Source: Tissierellia bacterium
Lineage (GTDB): Bacteria; Bacillota; Clostridia; Tissierellales; Tepidimicrobiaceae
Direction of reading: 5' to 3'
Length of the DNA stretch: 8,701 nt
Assembly: GCA_012798935.1 (NCBI GenBank)
Contig: JAAZMG010000079.1
Span: 1 to 8,701, forward strand
This document shows, piece by piece, positions 1 through 6,066 of this stretch. The position numbers were made by a program, and so were the translations under genes. Below the pieces are notes generated by a model. That model made no database searches. It was not told the origin of the DNA and saw only the letters and a list, made by a program, of their open reading frames with translations. Within the stretch, counting starts at the first letter, position 1. Each line of letters starts with the position of its first letter.

Positions 1-1
1 A

Positions 2-124
2 ATAAACAATAGAGAAACTATATTACTCGACGCTAATTGTTTTATTACAAATGATATTAAATTAAAAAGTGTATGTAGTCAAGAGAATATAGAAACAATA
101 GCTATAGAAGATATAGAGGATTAA
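2..124 (+). CDS. PIN-domain (VapC-like) protein, C-terminal 40 residues only
   Basis: Frame 2 is open from the window edge to a TAA at 122-124, so the start lies outside the window. The visible tail contains LLDANCFITNDIKLK followed by a short hydrophobic/acidic end. This matches the last conserved block of PIN-domain ribonucleases, where a hydrophobic strand ending in TND (the Asp helps bind the catalytic metal) is followed by a basic residue and a closing strand. PIN proteins of this size class are usually toxins that cut RNA and are paired with a small antitoxin gene just upstream, which cannot be seen here. The stop codon is followed directly by a terminator, so this is the last gene of its transcript. 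The family call rests on one short motif. An unrelated protein with a chance TND motif is possible. Confidence 0.6.
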   Translation: MNNRETILLDANCFITNDIKLKSVCSQENIETIAIEDIED

Positions 125-171
125 CCAGCAGGTTTATTATGTTAGAAAACCTATTGGTTTTTATTTTTATT
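125..171 (+). terminator. Rho-independent terminator after the PIN-domain gene
   Basis: The left arm CCAGCAGGTTT (125-135) pairs with AAACCTATTGG (147-157), apart from two mismatches near the base of the stem. The loop is about 11 bases. It is followed by a T-rich run, TTTTTATTTTTATT, from 158. Confidence 0.75.
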
Positions 172-197
172 ATATATTTATTACCAAGTAAATTTTG

Positions 198-236
198 CTA
201 GTAGAACCGATACGGTGAACTGTATCATAAGTAGGA
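198..236 (+). repeat. Direct repeat, copy A (possible IS3-family end)
   Basis: This copy shares CTAGTA-(G/C)-AA-NN-GATA at 198-212, and then 22 identical bases (215-236, starting GTGAACTGTATC and ending AAGTAGGA), with copy C at 8031-8072. The spacer between the two blocks is 2 bases here and 5 in copy C. The second block has the look of an IS3-family terminal inverted repeat (TG-ACTG ... GGACA type), but no transposase lies next to it. Both copies have the same orientation. Confidence 0.75.
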
Positions 237-310
237 TAAGCTATTTTTACTATATAAATGCAACCTTTTTTGTGCCTATATAGTATCAATAATAGAGGTG
301 GTGATTGATT

Positions 311-1717
311 ATGTTTAGAAAATTATATAAAGAAGCAAATAATGATATTGAAGTGGATAAATCTCTAAAAGAATCTACTATAAACAAGATGCTAAATACA
401 AATGTAAATAAAAAAAGACCTAAAAATATTTTTAAATTTGCTACAATAATGGTAGTTATAGTAATAGCTCTATTTAGTTTCTTTATTAAGATTAATAAGA
501 TGAATACCTATGCCATAGCAGAACCAACATATCCAACAAAAATTAAATTTGATGATTTAGATGAAAAGATAAATAGAAGAGAAAACACAGATGAAAATTT
601 TTTAAAAAATCTTAAGGATTTTTCAATTAAATCATCTTCATTAGTATTAAAGGAAACAGATAAAGATAAAAACATTCTTTATTCTCCAATAGGTTTATAT
701 ATGGCCTTATCTATGGCTTCTGAAACAGCTAATGAAGATACTCAAAAAGAGATTTTAGAAGCATTAAATATGGATAATATTGAAATGGTAAGAAGTGAAA
801 CGGGGAAATTGTTTGGAAGACTTTATTATCATAATGAAATAGGGAAACTAAGCCTTGGGAACTCTTTATGGCTAAACAATGATGTTAAATTTAATAGTGA
901 TTTACTGGATCTATTGGCAAAAGAATATTATGCTAGCTCCTTTAGTCTTGATTTTAATGATAGAGAAAGTTCTAAAAGAATTAGTAAATGGGTTTCAGAA
1001 CAAACAGGTGGGAAACTTGGAAAAGATCCTGATGATTTTTCTTTTAATTCAGATGATGTAATGACATTAATAAATACCATATATTTTTATGATGAATGGG
1101 TAGATAGTTTTAATGTTAAAAATACAATGAAAGATGAATTTTATCTTGCAGATGGAAGCACAGTTAAATCTGATTTTATGAATATGACCTATGGTAGTCA
1201 CGGTTTTGTAGGTGTTGATGGTTATACTGTTTCTCATCTTAACTTAAAGAATGGTGGTCAAATGGTATTTGTTTTACCTGATGAAGGAGTGCCTCCATAT
1301 GATATTATATCAGACCCAGAATTGTTGGATGAAGCTCTGAATTCATTATCAACAGATGAAAGGCAGATGGGAGAAGTTATATTTAAAATTCCTAAATTTA
1401 ATTTTTCTTCAAATCTTGAGCTAAAAGATATTTGTAAAACTTTAGGTATGGAAAATGCTTTTGAAATGACAGCTGATTTCACTAATCTTTCGGATACTAA
1501 ACCCTTATTTATTTCAGATATTAAACAAGATTCAGCTATATCGATTGATGAGAAAGGCGTGGAAGCTACAGCTTTTACCCAAATAGACTATTGTAGAGCA
1601 GCACAGCCAGATGGAAAAGCTGAAATGATACTAAACAGACCTTTTATATTTGCAATAACAGGAGTAGATGGGTCACCTTTATTTATTGGAATTATTAATA
1701 ATCCAAGGATAGAATGA
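311..1717 (+). CDS. Membrane-anchored serpin (serine/cysteine protease inhibitor)
   Basis: This encodes a 468-residue protein. The ATG at 311 is preferred over the in-frame TTG at 305 because it sits 10 bases after the Shine-Dalgarno GAGGTG (295-300). Residues 1-40 are short, charged and probably cytoplasmic. Residues 41-59 are one hydrophobic segment preceded by KKRPK, a type II signal anchor with no visible cleavage or lipobox site. The serpin domain runs from about residue 85 to the end. It shows the helix B signature NILYSPIGLYMALSMAS, a breach/gate region, and the C-terminal NRPFIFAI...PLFIGIINNP. The reactive-loop hinge is EKGVEATAFT (414-423), close to the inhibitory consensus but with Val at P14 and Phe at P9. 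Counting from the hinge puts P1 near Arg429/Ala430. Inhibitory serpins trap proteases by inserting this loop after cleavage. The expected role is to inhibit extracellular proteases at the cell surface; the target is unknown. Confidence 0.93.
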   Translation: MFRKLYKEANNDIEVDKSLKESTINKMLNTNVNKKRPKNIFKFATIMVVIVIALFSFFIKINKMNTYAIAEPTYPTKIKFDDLDEKINRRENTDENFLKNLKDFSIKSSSLVLKETDKDKNILYSPIGLYMALSMASETANEDTQKEILEALNMDNIEMVRSETGKLFGRLYYHNEIGKLSLGNSLWLNNDVKFNSDLLDLLAKEYYASSFSLDFNDRESSKRISKWVSEQTGGKLGKDPDDFSFNSDDVMTLINTIYFYDEWVDSFNVKNTMKDEFYLADGSTVKSDFMNMTYGSHGFVGVDGYTVSHLNLKNGGQMVFVLPDEGVPPYDIISDPELLDEALNSLSTDERQMGEVIFKIPKFNFSSNLELKDICKTLGMENAFEMTADFTNLSDTKPLFISDIKQDSAISIDEKGVEATAFTQIDYCRAAQPDGKAEMILNRPFIFAITGVDGSPLFIGIINNPRIE

Positions 1718-1720
1718 TAA

Positions 1721-1749
1721 TTTACATTATATGTAATAGATAATATGAT
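1721..1749 (+). promoter_or_regulatory. Sigma-A-type promoter of the nucleotidyltransferase operon
   Basis: The -35 TTTACA (1721-1726) and -10 TATGAT (1744-1749) each match the consensus at five of six bases, with the ideal 17-base spacer. Transcription would begin near 1756, about 30 bases before the ATG at 1786. It lies just after the serpin stop, so the operon need not depend on serpin readthrough. Confidence 0.65.
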
Positions 1750-1768
1750 ATAATAATATTACTATATC
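1747..1768. promoter_or_regulatory. 22-base palindrome, candidate operator
   Basis: GATATAATAAT (1747-1757) is followed directly by ATTACTATATC (1758-1768). The arms are complementary at 10 of 11 positions. The palindrome overlaps the end of the -10 box and the predicted start of transcription, where a bound repressor would block the polymerase. The sequence is AT-rich, so some palindromy by chance is possible. Confidence 0.45.
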
Positions 1769-1785
1769 AATATAAGGTGATAATT

Positions 1786-2295
1786 ATGGCATTAAAGAAA
1801 CAACTAGAAGATAAAATTTTTGATATGGAAAAGGTTGCTATAGCTTTTGATATTGAACCTTTCGATATATATTTTTTAGGAGGGGCTGCTTGTATATTAG
1901 GGGAATATACTGAAAGGGCCACAAGGGATTTTGATTTTATAGATTTAAATTATCCTTCTAAACTAGGGAGAGTTTTTGTACAATTAAGGCATTTCGATAT
2001 GTTAGAATATGAAAGCACTATAATATCACCTAAATATAAGGAAAGAGCTATAAAGCTAAACAAATTTAAATATTTAAATGTGTATTTATTATCCCCTGAA
2101 GATATAATTGTAAGCAAAATAATCAGACTGGAACAAAAAGACATAGAGGATATAGATGAACTTATAGATATAGCTGATAAAGAATTAATAAATCTAGTCA
2201 TAGATGAGGTATTGTTGAGAGATAATTTATATGAATCTAAAAAAAATCAATTTATAAAAAGATTACCACAGTTTAGGGAGAGATACTATGTATAG
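1786..2295 (+). CDS. Minimal nucleotidyltransferase, DUF6036-like / AbiEii-MNT-like; possible toxin-antitoxin component
   Basis: This encodes a 169-residue protein. The ATG at 1786 follows the Shine-Dalgarno AAGGTGAT (1774-1781), which makes the in-frame GTG at 1777 unlikely because it lies inside that site. The N-terminal part carries the polymerase-beta-type nucleotidyltransferase motif: YFLGGAACIL (29-38), then RATRDFDFID (44-53), giving the G-G and D-x-D (Asp48, Asp50) residues that bind NTP and metal. A further hydrophobic stretch with LSPEDIIVSKIIR resembles the conserved later part of these proteins (often P-E-D-L-I-A-x-K). Relatives act as toxins or antitoxins that modify RNA or proteins with nucleotides. 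It overlaps the next gene by 8 bases, so the two are probably translationally coupled. The substrate cannot be inferred. Confidence 0.78.
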   Translation: MALKKQLEDKIFDMEKVAIAFDIEPFDIYFLGGAACILGEYTERATRDFDFIDLNYPSKLGRVFVQLRHFDMLEYESTIISPKYKERAIKLNKFKYLNVYLLSPEDIIVSKIIRLEQKDIEDIDELIDIADKELINLVIDEVLLRDNLYESKKNQFIKRLPQFRERYYV

Positions 2296-2632
2296 AATAG
2301 TATGTGAAAGCTATGAAAACTATAAAAGTGACTTTTTACCCAATAATACTAATGATTATAGATATAGAATTACTAAACCCCTAGAATTAATATTAGATTT
2401 ATCCTTATATGAAGAGGAAAAAAACAATAATACTATTAATTATCAGAAATTGGAGCACTTTATATATTTATTAAAGAAGAATATTCATAAATATCCTAAT
2501 TTTAAGTCATTTTTATGGAGCTTGGAATCAAGAGATATTTATGGTAGGGATTATGGTGTACTAAGTGAAGAGGAATTTTCTGAATTGCAAAAGATTGTAA
2601 ATATGTTTTTGAAGTTATCATATTGGGGATAG
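2288..2632 (+). CDS. Hypothetical 114-residue protein, operon partner of the nucleotidyltransferase
   Basis: I do not recognise this family. The ATG at 2288 lies inside the end of the upstream gene (stop 2293-2295) and is preceded by a good Shine-Dalgarno, AGGGAGAG (2275-2282), so this reading is very likely real and coupled. The protein has no membrane segment, signal peptide or obvious helix-turn-helix. It looks mixed helical and rich in Tyr, Asn, Lys and Glu, with an acidic stretch LSEEEFSEL near the C-terminus. The tight overlap with a nucleotidyltransferase suggests the two products act together, for example as toxin and neutralising partner. This is inference from gene order only. Confidence 0.75.
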   Translation: MYRIVCESYENYKSDFLPNNTNDYRYRITKPLELILDLSLYEEEKNNNTINYQKLEHFIYLLKKNIHKYPNFKSFLWSLESRDIYGRDYGVLSEEEFSELQKIVNMFLKLSYWG

Positions 2633-2688
2633 GGATTATAAAGCGATAATAAATTAATTTTTTAAGTTTTTAATAATGTTGGAACAGG

Positions 2689-2728
2689 AGCATTAGGTTT
2701 ATGTGATAAAACCTAATGCTTTAATTTT
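2689..2728 (+). terminator. Rho-independent terminator of the nucleotidyltransferase operon
   Basis: AGCATTAGGTTT (2689-2700) pairs perfectly with AAACCTAATGCT (2709-2720) across an 8-base loop. It is followed by TTAATTTT. It lies 57 bases after the stop of the 114-residue gene. Confidence 0.85.
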
Positions 2729-2763
2729 AGCAGCCTATATCAACTACTAAATATATCTTATTT

Positions 2764-2813
2764 ATTTTGCGAGTAGAGTCCATAGCCACTTAGTGTAAAA
2801 TAATTGTAGGACA
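2764..2813 (+). repeat. Diverged third copy (B) of the direct repeat
   Basis: ATTTTGCGAGTAGA (2764-2777) matches 13 of 14 bases of ATTTTGCTAGTAGA at 192-205. About 28 bases later, AGTGTAAAATAATTGTAGGACA ends like the core of copies A and C (GTAGGA). The middle is poorly conserved, so homology is likely but not certain. It lies at the left edge of the insertion-sequence debris. Confidence 0.4.
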
Positions 2814-2826
2814 AAAACAAAAAAAT

Positions 2827-2894
2827 ATAGAGAATAATTCTCCGTTTGATATAATGTAATCATCCAAAATCACAAAACGGAGAATATTCTCTAT
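2827..2894. repeat. Long inverted repeat built from two palindromes
   Basis: The left arm ATAGAGAATAATTCTCCGTTT (2827-2847) is complementary to AAACGGAGAATATTCTCTAT (2875-2894), with a single bulged base. The spacer is 27 bases. Each arm is itself palindromic: GAGAAT-A-ATTCTC on the left and GAGAATATTCTC on the right. The right arm ends at an ATG (2893) whose reading frame stops after six codons. It could be a hairpin end of a mobile element or a paired operator. Confidence 0.7.
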
Positions 2895-2900
2895 GAATAA

Positions 2901-3071
2901 TATATACAGTTAATAGTCCAAAAAGTTAAGAGGAAAATTGAAAAAGGCGTAATTAAAGATAGTAAATATGTAAAAATAATAACTGATCATCTTAGTAGCT
3001 ATTTAGCCTCTAATCATCTTGGACAATCGCACACGATTATAGTAAAATATAATCAATGGGAGGTTGCCAAA
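2901..3071 (+). pseudogene. Open but startless reading frame, probably gene debris upstream of orfA
   Basis: Frame 0 is open from 2901, with no ATG, GTG or TTG before 3072. It reads QLIVQKVKRKIEKG and continues for about 55 codons into the same frame as the downstream orfA. The ATG at 2893 (MNNIYS, then stop) would join this frame after a small insertion, so a frameshifted gene start is plausible. I do not recognise the protein. It may be the broken N-terminal part of a transposon gene, or chance open sequence in AT-rich DNA. Confidence 0.35.
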
Positions 3072-3348
3072 GTGAGAAGTAAAAATATAAGATATTCAGA
3101 ATAATTTAAACATCAAATTGTTAAAGAAGTGGGGGAAGCCGGTAATGTAACTTTGGTAGCAAGAAAGCATGATATAGTTCCAGGTACAGTAACAAGATGG
3201 GTTGGAGTATAATTATAAATATGAAATGGTAGGTATGAGAGTCTACAAAGCTAATGATGGTAGCACAAAAGAATATTATAGAAAACTTGGATCTGAAATA
3301 AAAAGGGAAGAGAGAATTCTAGAACTTATTGAAAAAAATAATAAATAG
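3072..3348 (+). pseudogene. Broken IS3-family transposase orfA
   Basis: A GTG at 3072 follows the Shine-Dalgarno GGGAGG (3058-3063). The translation gives VRSKNIRYSE, a stop (TAA, 3102-3104), then FKHQIVKEVGEAGNVTLVAR and KHDIVPGTVTRWV. This is the IS3/IS150 orfA helix-turn-helix with its usual 'S-x-E-F-K' start and closing 'T-x-x-R-W' motif. The frame then stops at 3210-3212, but another frame (from 3214) continues through a basic/acidic coiled-coil-like tail, KLGSEIKREERILELIEKNN, to a TAG at 3346-3348. The gene is therefore broken by both a nonsense codon and a frameshift. No orfB (DDE integrase domain) follows; fprA begins only 63 bases later. This is a dead remnant of an insertion sequence. 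Confidence 0.75.
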
Positions 3349-3411
3349 CGTAAAAAGAACTTATAGTTATATATAATCAATAAAAAATATAAAACATGGG
3401 GGGATTTATCA

Positions 3412-4611
3412 ATGCATAATGTTAGAGAGGTAACTAAGGATCTATATTGGATAGGTGGCAATGATCGCCGACTTGCTCTTTTTGAAAATATTCATCCTAT
3501 CCCAGAAGGTATCTCCTATAATTCATATTTGCTTTTAGATAAGGAGACTGTACTTGTGGATACAGTAGATTGGTCAGTATGTCGTAAATTTATAGAAAAT
3601 ATAAAGTATATTTTAGGAGATAGGCCTTTAGATTATATGGTAATAAATCATATGGAACCAGATCATGCAGGATGTATAGGCGAAGTAGTATTACACTATC
3701 CAGATGTAAAAATCATAGGAAATAAAAAGACTTTTGACTTCATGAAGCAATTTGGTTTTAAAGTGGATGAAAACGCAATAGAGGTTAAAGATGGAGACTC
3801 TATGTCCTTTGGAGAACATGAACTTATATTTATATCTGCTCCAATGGTGCATTGGCCAGAGACCATGGCAAGCTTTGATACTAAAAATGGAGTGCTATTT
3901 TCTGCTGATGCCTTTGGAACTTTTGGTTCATTAGATGGAAAGTTATTCAATGATGAAATGGATTTTGATAGGGATTTCTTGGTACCAGCTAGAAGATATT
4001 ATACTAATATAGTAGGGAAATATGGTCCCCAAGTTCAAGCCTTGTTAAAAAAGGCAAGCGATTTAGATATTAAATATATTTGCCCATTACATGGGCCAGT
4101 ATGGCGTACAGACTTAGATTATTTTATCGATAAATATGATAAATGGAGTAGTTATGAACCTGAAGAAAAGGGTGTAATGATAGTTTATGGTTCAATGTAT
4201 GGAAATACAGAAGAAGTTGCTGAAGATTTAGCTAGGAGATTAGTAGAAAAGGGTATGGCTAATGTAGTTATGTATGATGCTTCAAAAACCCATGTATCCT
4301 ACTTAATAGCTGATGCATTTAAATACAGTCATATAGTTTTGGCTTCTGCAACTTATAATTTAAATATTTATACACCAGTACAAAATTTCTTATTAGATAT
4401 GAAGGCGTTAAATTTACAAAAACGTACAGTTGGTATAATTGAAAATGGGACCTGGGCACCTAGAGCTGGAAAATTAATGCGTGAACTTTTAAATGAAATG
4501 AAAGAAATGAATGTTTTAGAGAATGATATACTAATAACCTCATCTATGAAAGAGGAAAATATTAATGAAATGGAGTCTCTTGCTAATAGTATTATAGAAT
4601 CTATGAAATAA
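3412..4611 (+). CDS. fprA: A-type flavoprotein FprA (flavodiiron protein), oxygen/NO reductase
   Basis: This encodes a cytoplasmic 399-residue protein, full length for the family. The ATG follows a GGGGGGA Shine-Dalgarno about 10 bases upstream. The N-terminal metallo-beta-lactamase-like domain (1-250) keeps the full set of di-iron ligands: His80, Glu82 and Asp84 in NHMEPDHAG, then His147 (MVHWPE), Asp166 (SADAFG) and His227 (PLHGP). The C-terminal flavodoxin domain (254-399) begins with MIVYGSMYGNTEEV, whose SMYGNT loop holds the FMN phosphate. Enzymes of this family reduce O2 to water, or NO to N2O, with electrons from rubredoxin or NADH-linked carriers, and protect anaerobes. There is no fused rubredoxin or flavin reductase domain, so it needs separate partners, and none is encoded here. 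It appears monocistronic: IS debris lies upstream and a hairpin follows. Confidence 0.96.
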   Translation: MHNVREVTKDLYWIGGNDRRLALFENIHPIPEGISYNSYLLLDKETVLVDTVDWSVCRKFIENIKYILGDRPLDYMVINHMEPDHAGCIGEVVLHYPDVKIIGNKKTFDFMKQFGFKVDENAIEVKDGDSMSFGEHELIFISAPMVHWPETMASFDTKNGVLFSADAFGTFGSLDGKLFNDEMDFDRDFLVPARRYYTNIVGKYGPQVQALLKKASDLDIKYICPLHGPVWRTDLDYFIDKYDKWSSYEPEEKGVMIVYGSMYGNTEEVAEDLARRLVEKGMANVVMYDASKTHVSYLIADAFKYSHIVLASATYNLNIYTPVQNFLLDMKALNLQKRTVGIIENGTWAPRAGKLMRELLNEMKEMNVLENDILITSSMKEENINEMESLANSIIESMK

Positions 4612-4881
4612 ATATTTAAATATAAAATTAAACTTATAAATAAATTGAATAAGCAACTTTATGGTTAGAGCAAAATTATTGGAGATAAAAATAGCTATGA
4701 TTTTTAAAAAGTCATGGCTATTTTAAATATTGTTTATTTTCTAAATCTATTATAATAAATTTGATAAGCTTAAAATTATTGATAGATTCAATATTTAGGC
4801 AAAGCATATAAATTATATATGAGTAAGTGTAACATATGGTTGACTAGTTAAGTAAGTTGTTAAATTCCTAATTCCATTGAA
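4612..4881. other. Intergenic spacer between fprA and the methylase promoter
   Basis: This is AT-rich sequence. Apart from the fprA terminator hairpin at 4688-4727, I see no gene, RNA or repeat. A short inverted repeat AATTC-CATT-GAATT (4870-4883) at its right edge touches the -35 box of the methylase promoter. Confidence 0.6.
4688..4727. terminator. Probable terminator of fprA
   Basis: AAAATAGCTATGA (4688-4700) pairs with TCATGGCTATTTT (4712-4724), 13 base pairs including one G-T wobble, with an 11-base loop. The stem ends in TTTT, but the T-tract is short, so termination may be modest. The A-run on the other side would give some function in the opposite direction. Confidence 0.6.
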
Positions 4882-4910
4882 TTGAGGACTAAATGGTGAT
4901 AACATAAAAT
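4882..4910 (+). promoter_or_regulatory. Promoter of the methyltransferase operon
   Basis: TTGAGG (4882-4887) and TAAAAT (4905-4910) are separated by exactly 17 bases. Transcription would begin near 4917. Two identical GATAACA heptamers (4898-4904 and 4918-4924) lie 20 bases apart, one in the spacer just before the -10 box and one just past the predicted start site. A start near 4917 leaves no room for a ribosome-binding site ahead of the ATG at 4927, and so supports the TTG at 4963 as the start codon. Confidence 0.6.
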
Positions 4911-4962
4911 AGTAAAAGATAACAAGATGCATAAATGTTGGAGAGGTTGGAGGGTATGGGGC

Positions 4963-6051
4963 TTGTCTACATTATTAGATATAGAAGATTTAATATATTC
5001 TAAGAAACCAGAAAAAAACAACAATATAATATGGGAAAAACATAAATTAATGATAAACAATAGAAGGTATTTGGGTAGTAAGCAGAGGTTAATACCATTT
5101 ATAAAAGAGATAATTGCTCAAGAATGTAGGGATATAAAAGTCTTTGCTGATATATTTGCTGGCACAGGTGTAGTAGCCTATGAATTCAATAATATTAATA
5201 CCAAAATAATAGTTAATGATATTTTGTATTCAAATTACCTTGCATATATGACCTGGTTTAGCGATGATTATTATGATTTTGATAAAATAAGTAAGTTAAT
5301 TAAAGAGTTTAACAATATTGTTGGAACTAAAGATAATTATGTTTCTAAAAATTTCGGTGGCACATATTTTACAATTGAAAATGCACGTAAGATAGGGGTA
5401 ATAAGAGAAGAGATTGAATCGATGGTAGACATTACTCCTAGAGAAAAAGCAATTCTAATTACATCACTACTATATGCTATGGATAAAGTAGCTAATACTT
5501 GTGGACATTATGATGCGTATAGAAAAACATTAGATACCACTGAACCATTATATTTACAAGTACCTGCTATAAAAAGTAAGACAACAAACAAGAGAAACAT
5601 GATATTTAATGAGGATGCTAATAAATTGGTAAGGAGAATATCTAGTGATTTAGTTTACATTGATACTCCATATAATTCAAGACAGTATTCGGATACCTAT
5701 CACCTACTAGAAAATATAGCTAGGTGGGAAAAACCTGAAGTTTCAGGAATTGCAAGGAAGATGGTTGATAGGAGCAAAATAAAGAGTAATTACTGTACGG
5801 TAAAAGCACCAGAAGTATTTGATGATTTAATAACTAATATTGATTCGAAATATATATTGGTATCCTATAGTAATATGGGACAGAAAGGTAATGGAAGATC
5901 TAATGCTAAAATTAGTGATGAAGAAATATTAGAGGTCCTGGGTAGAAAAGGGAAGGTTAAAGTATTTCATACGAATTTTCAATATTTTACCACGGGAAAA
6001 ACCCAATTAGAAGATCATAAGGAAAGGTTATTCTTATGTGTGCTTAACTAA
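4963..6051 (+). CDS. D12-class N6-adenine DNA methyltransferase, M.FokI N-half-like
   Basis: This encodes a 362-residue protein from a TTG at 4963, chosen because GGAGGG (4949-4954) lies 8 bases upstream and the predicted promoter is just before it. The ATG at 5050 (MINNRRYLGSK) has only a weak, distant ribosome-binding site but begins where most relatives begin. The ATG at 4927 has no site. Motifs in TTG numbering are: motif X, RRYLGSK (34-40); motif I, ADIFAGTG (62-69), binding S-adenosylmethionine; and motif IV, DTPYNSRQY (234-242), the catalytic loop, with Thr where DPPY has its first Pro. The NTCGHYDAY segment and the RQY..TYHLLE run after motif IV resemble the N-terminal half of M.FokI/M.StsI. 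It should methylate adenine on one strand of the restriction site. It is followed 15 bases later by the second methyltransferase. Confidence 0.9.
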   Translation: MSTLLDIEDLIYSKKPEKNNNIIWEKHKLMINNRRYLGSKQRLIPFIKEIIAQECRDIKVFADIFAGTGVVAYEFNNINTKIIVNDILYSNYLAYMTWFSDDYYDFDKISKLIKEFNNIVGTKDNYVSKNFGGTYFTIENARKIGVIREEIESMVDITPREKAILITSLLYAMDKVANTCGHYDAYRKTLDTTEPLYLQVPAIKSKTTNKRNMIFNEDANKLVRRISSDLVYIDTPYNSRQYSDTYHLLENIARWEKPEVSGIARKMVDRSKIKSNYCTVKAPEVFDDLITNIDSKYILVSYSNMGQKGNGRSNAKISDEEILEVLGRKGKVKVFHTNFQYFTTGKTQLEDHKERLFLCVLN

Positions 6052-6066
6052 GGGAGTGAACTTATA

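Noticed and set aside
1258..1482. Open frame on the minus strand inside the serpin gene
   Set aside because: It is the antisense shadow of a well-supported gene, with no ribosome-binding site and no recognisable motifs. The same applies to minus-strand frames at 1950-2201, 3276-3461, 3696-3950, 4860-5060 and 7831-8079, and to the plus-strand frame at 879-1061.
3349..3377. TATAAT at 3372-3377 as the fprA promoter
   Set aside because: The -10 match is exact, but no acceptable -35 sequence is found 16-18 bases upstream. In DNA this AT-rich that is too weak to list.
4820..4860. Possible further IS-like end (GTGTAACATATGGTTGAC)
   Set aside because: It shares only a loose TGTA...GTTGAC pattern with IS3-type ends and has no real match to the repeats at 215, 2794 or 8051.
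4927..4962. ATG at 4927 as the methyltransferase start
   Set aside because: It lies about 10 bases after the predicted transcription start and has no Shine-Dalgarno. The extra residues MHKCWRGWRVWG encode the ribosome-binding site region in all likelihood.
4955..5002. Short peptide from an ATG at 4955 just after GGAGGG
   Set aside because: The ATG directly abuts the ribosome site with no spacing, the 15-codon peptide resembles nothing, and the same site serves the TTG at 4963 far better.
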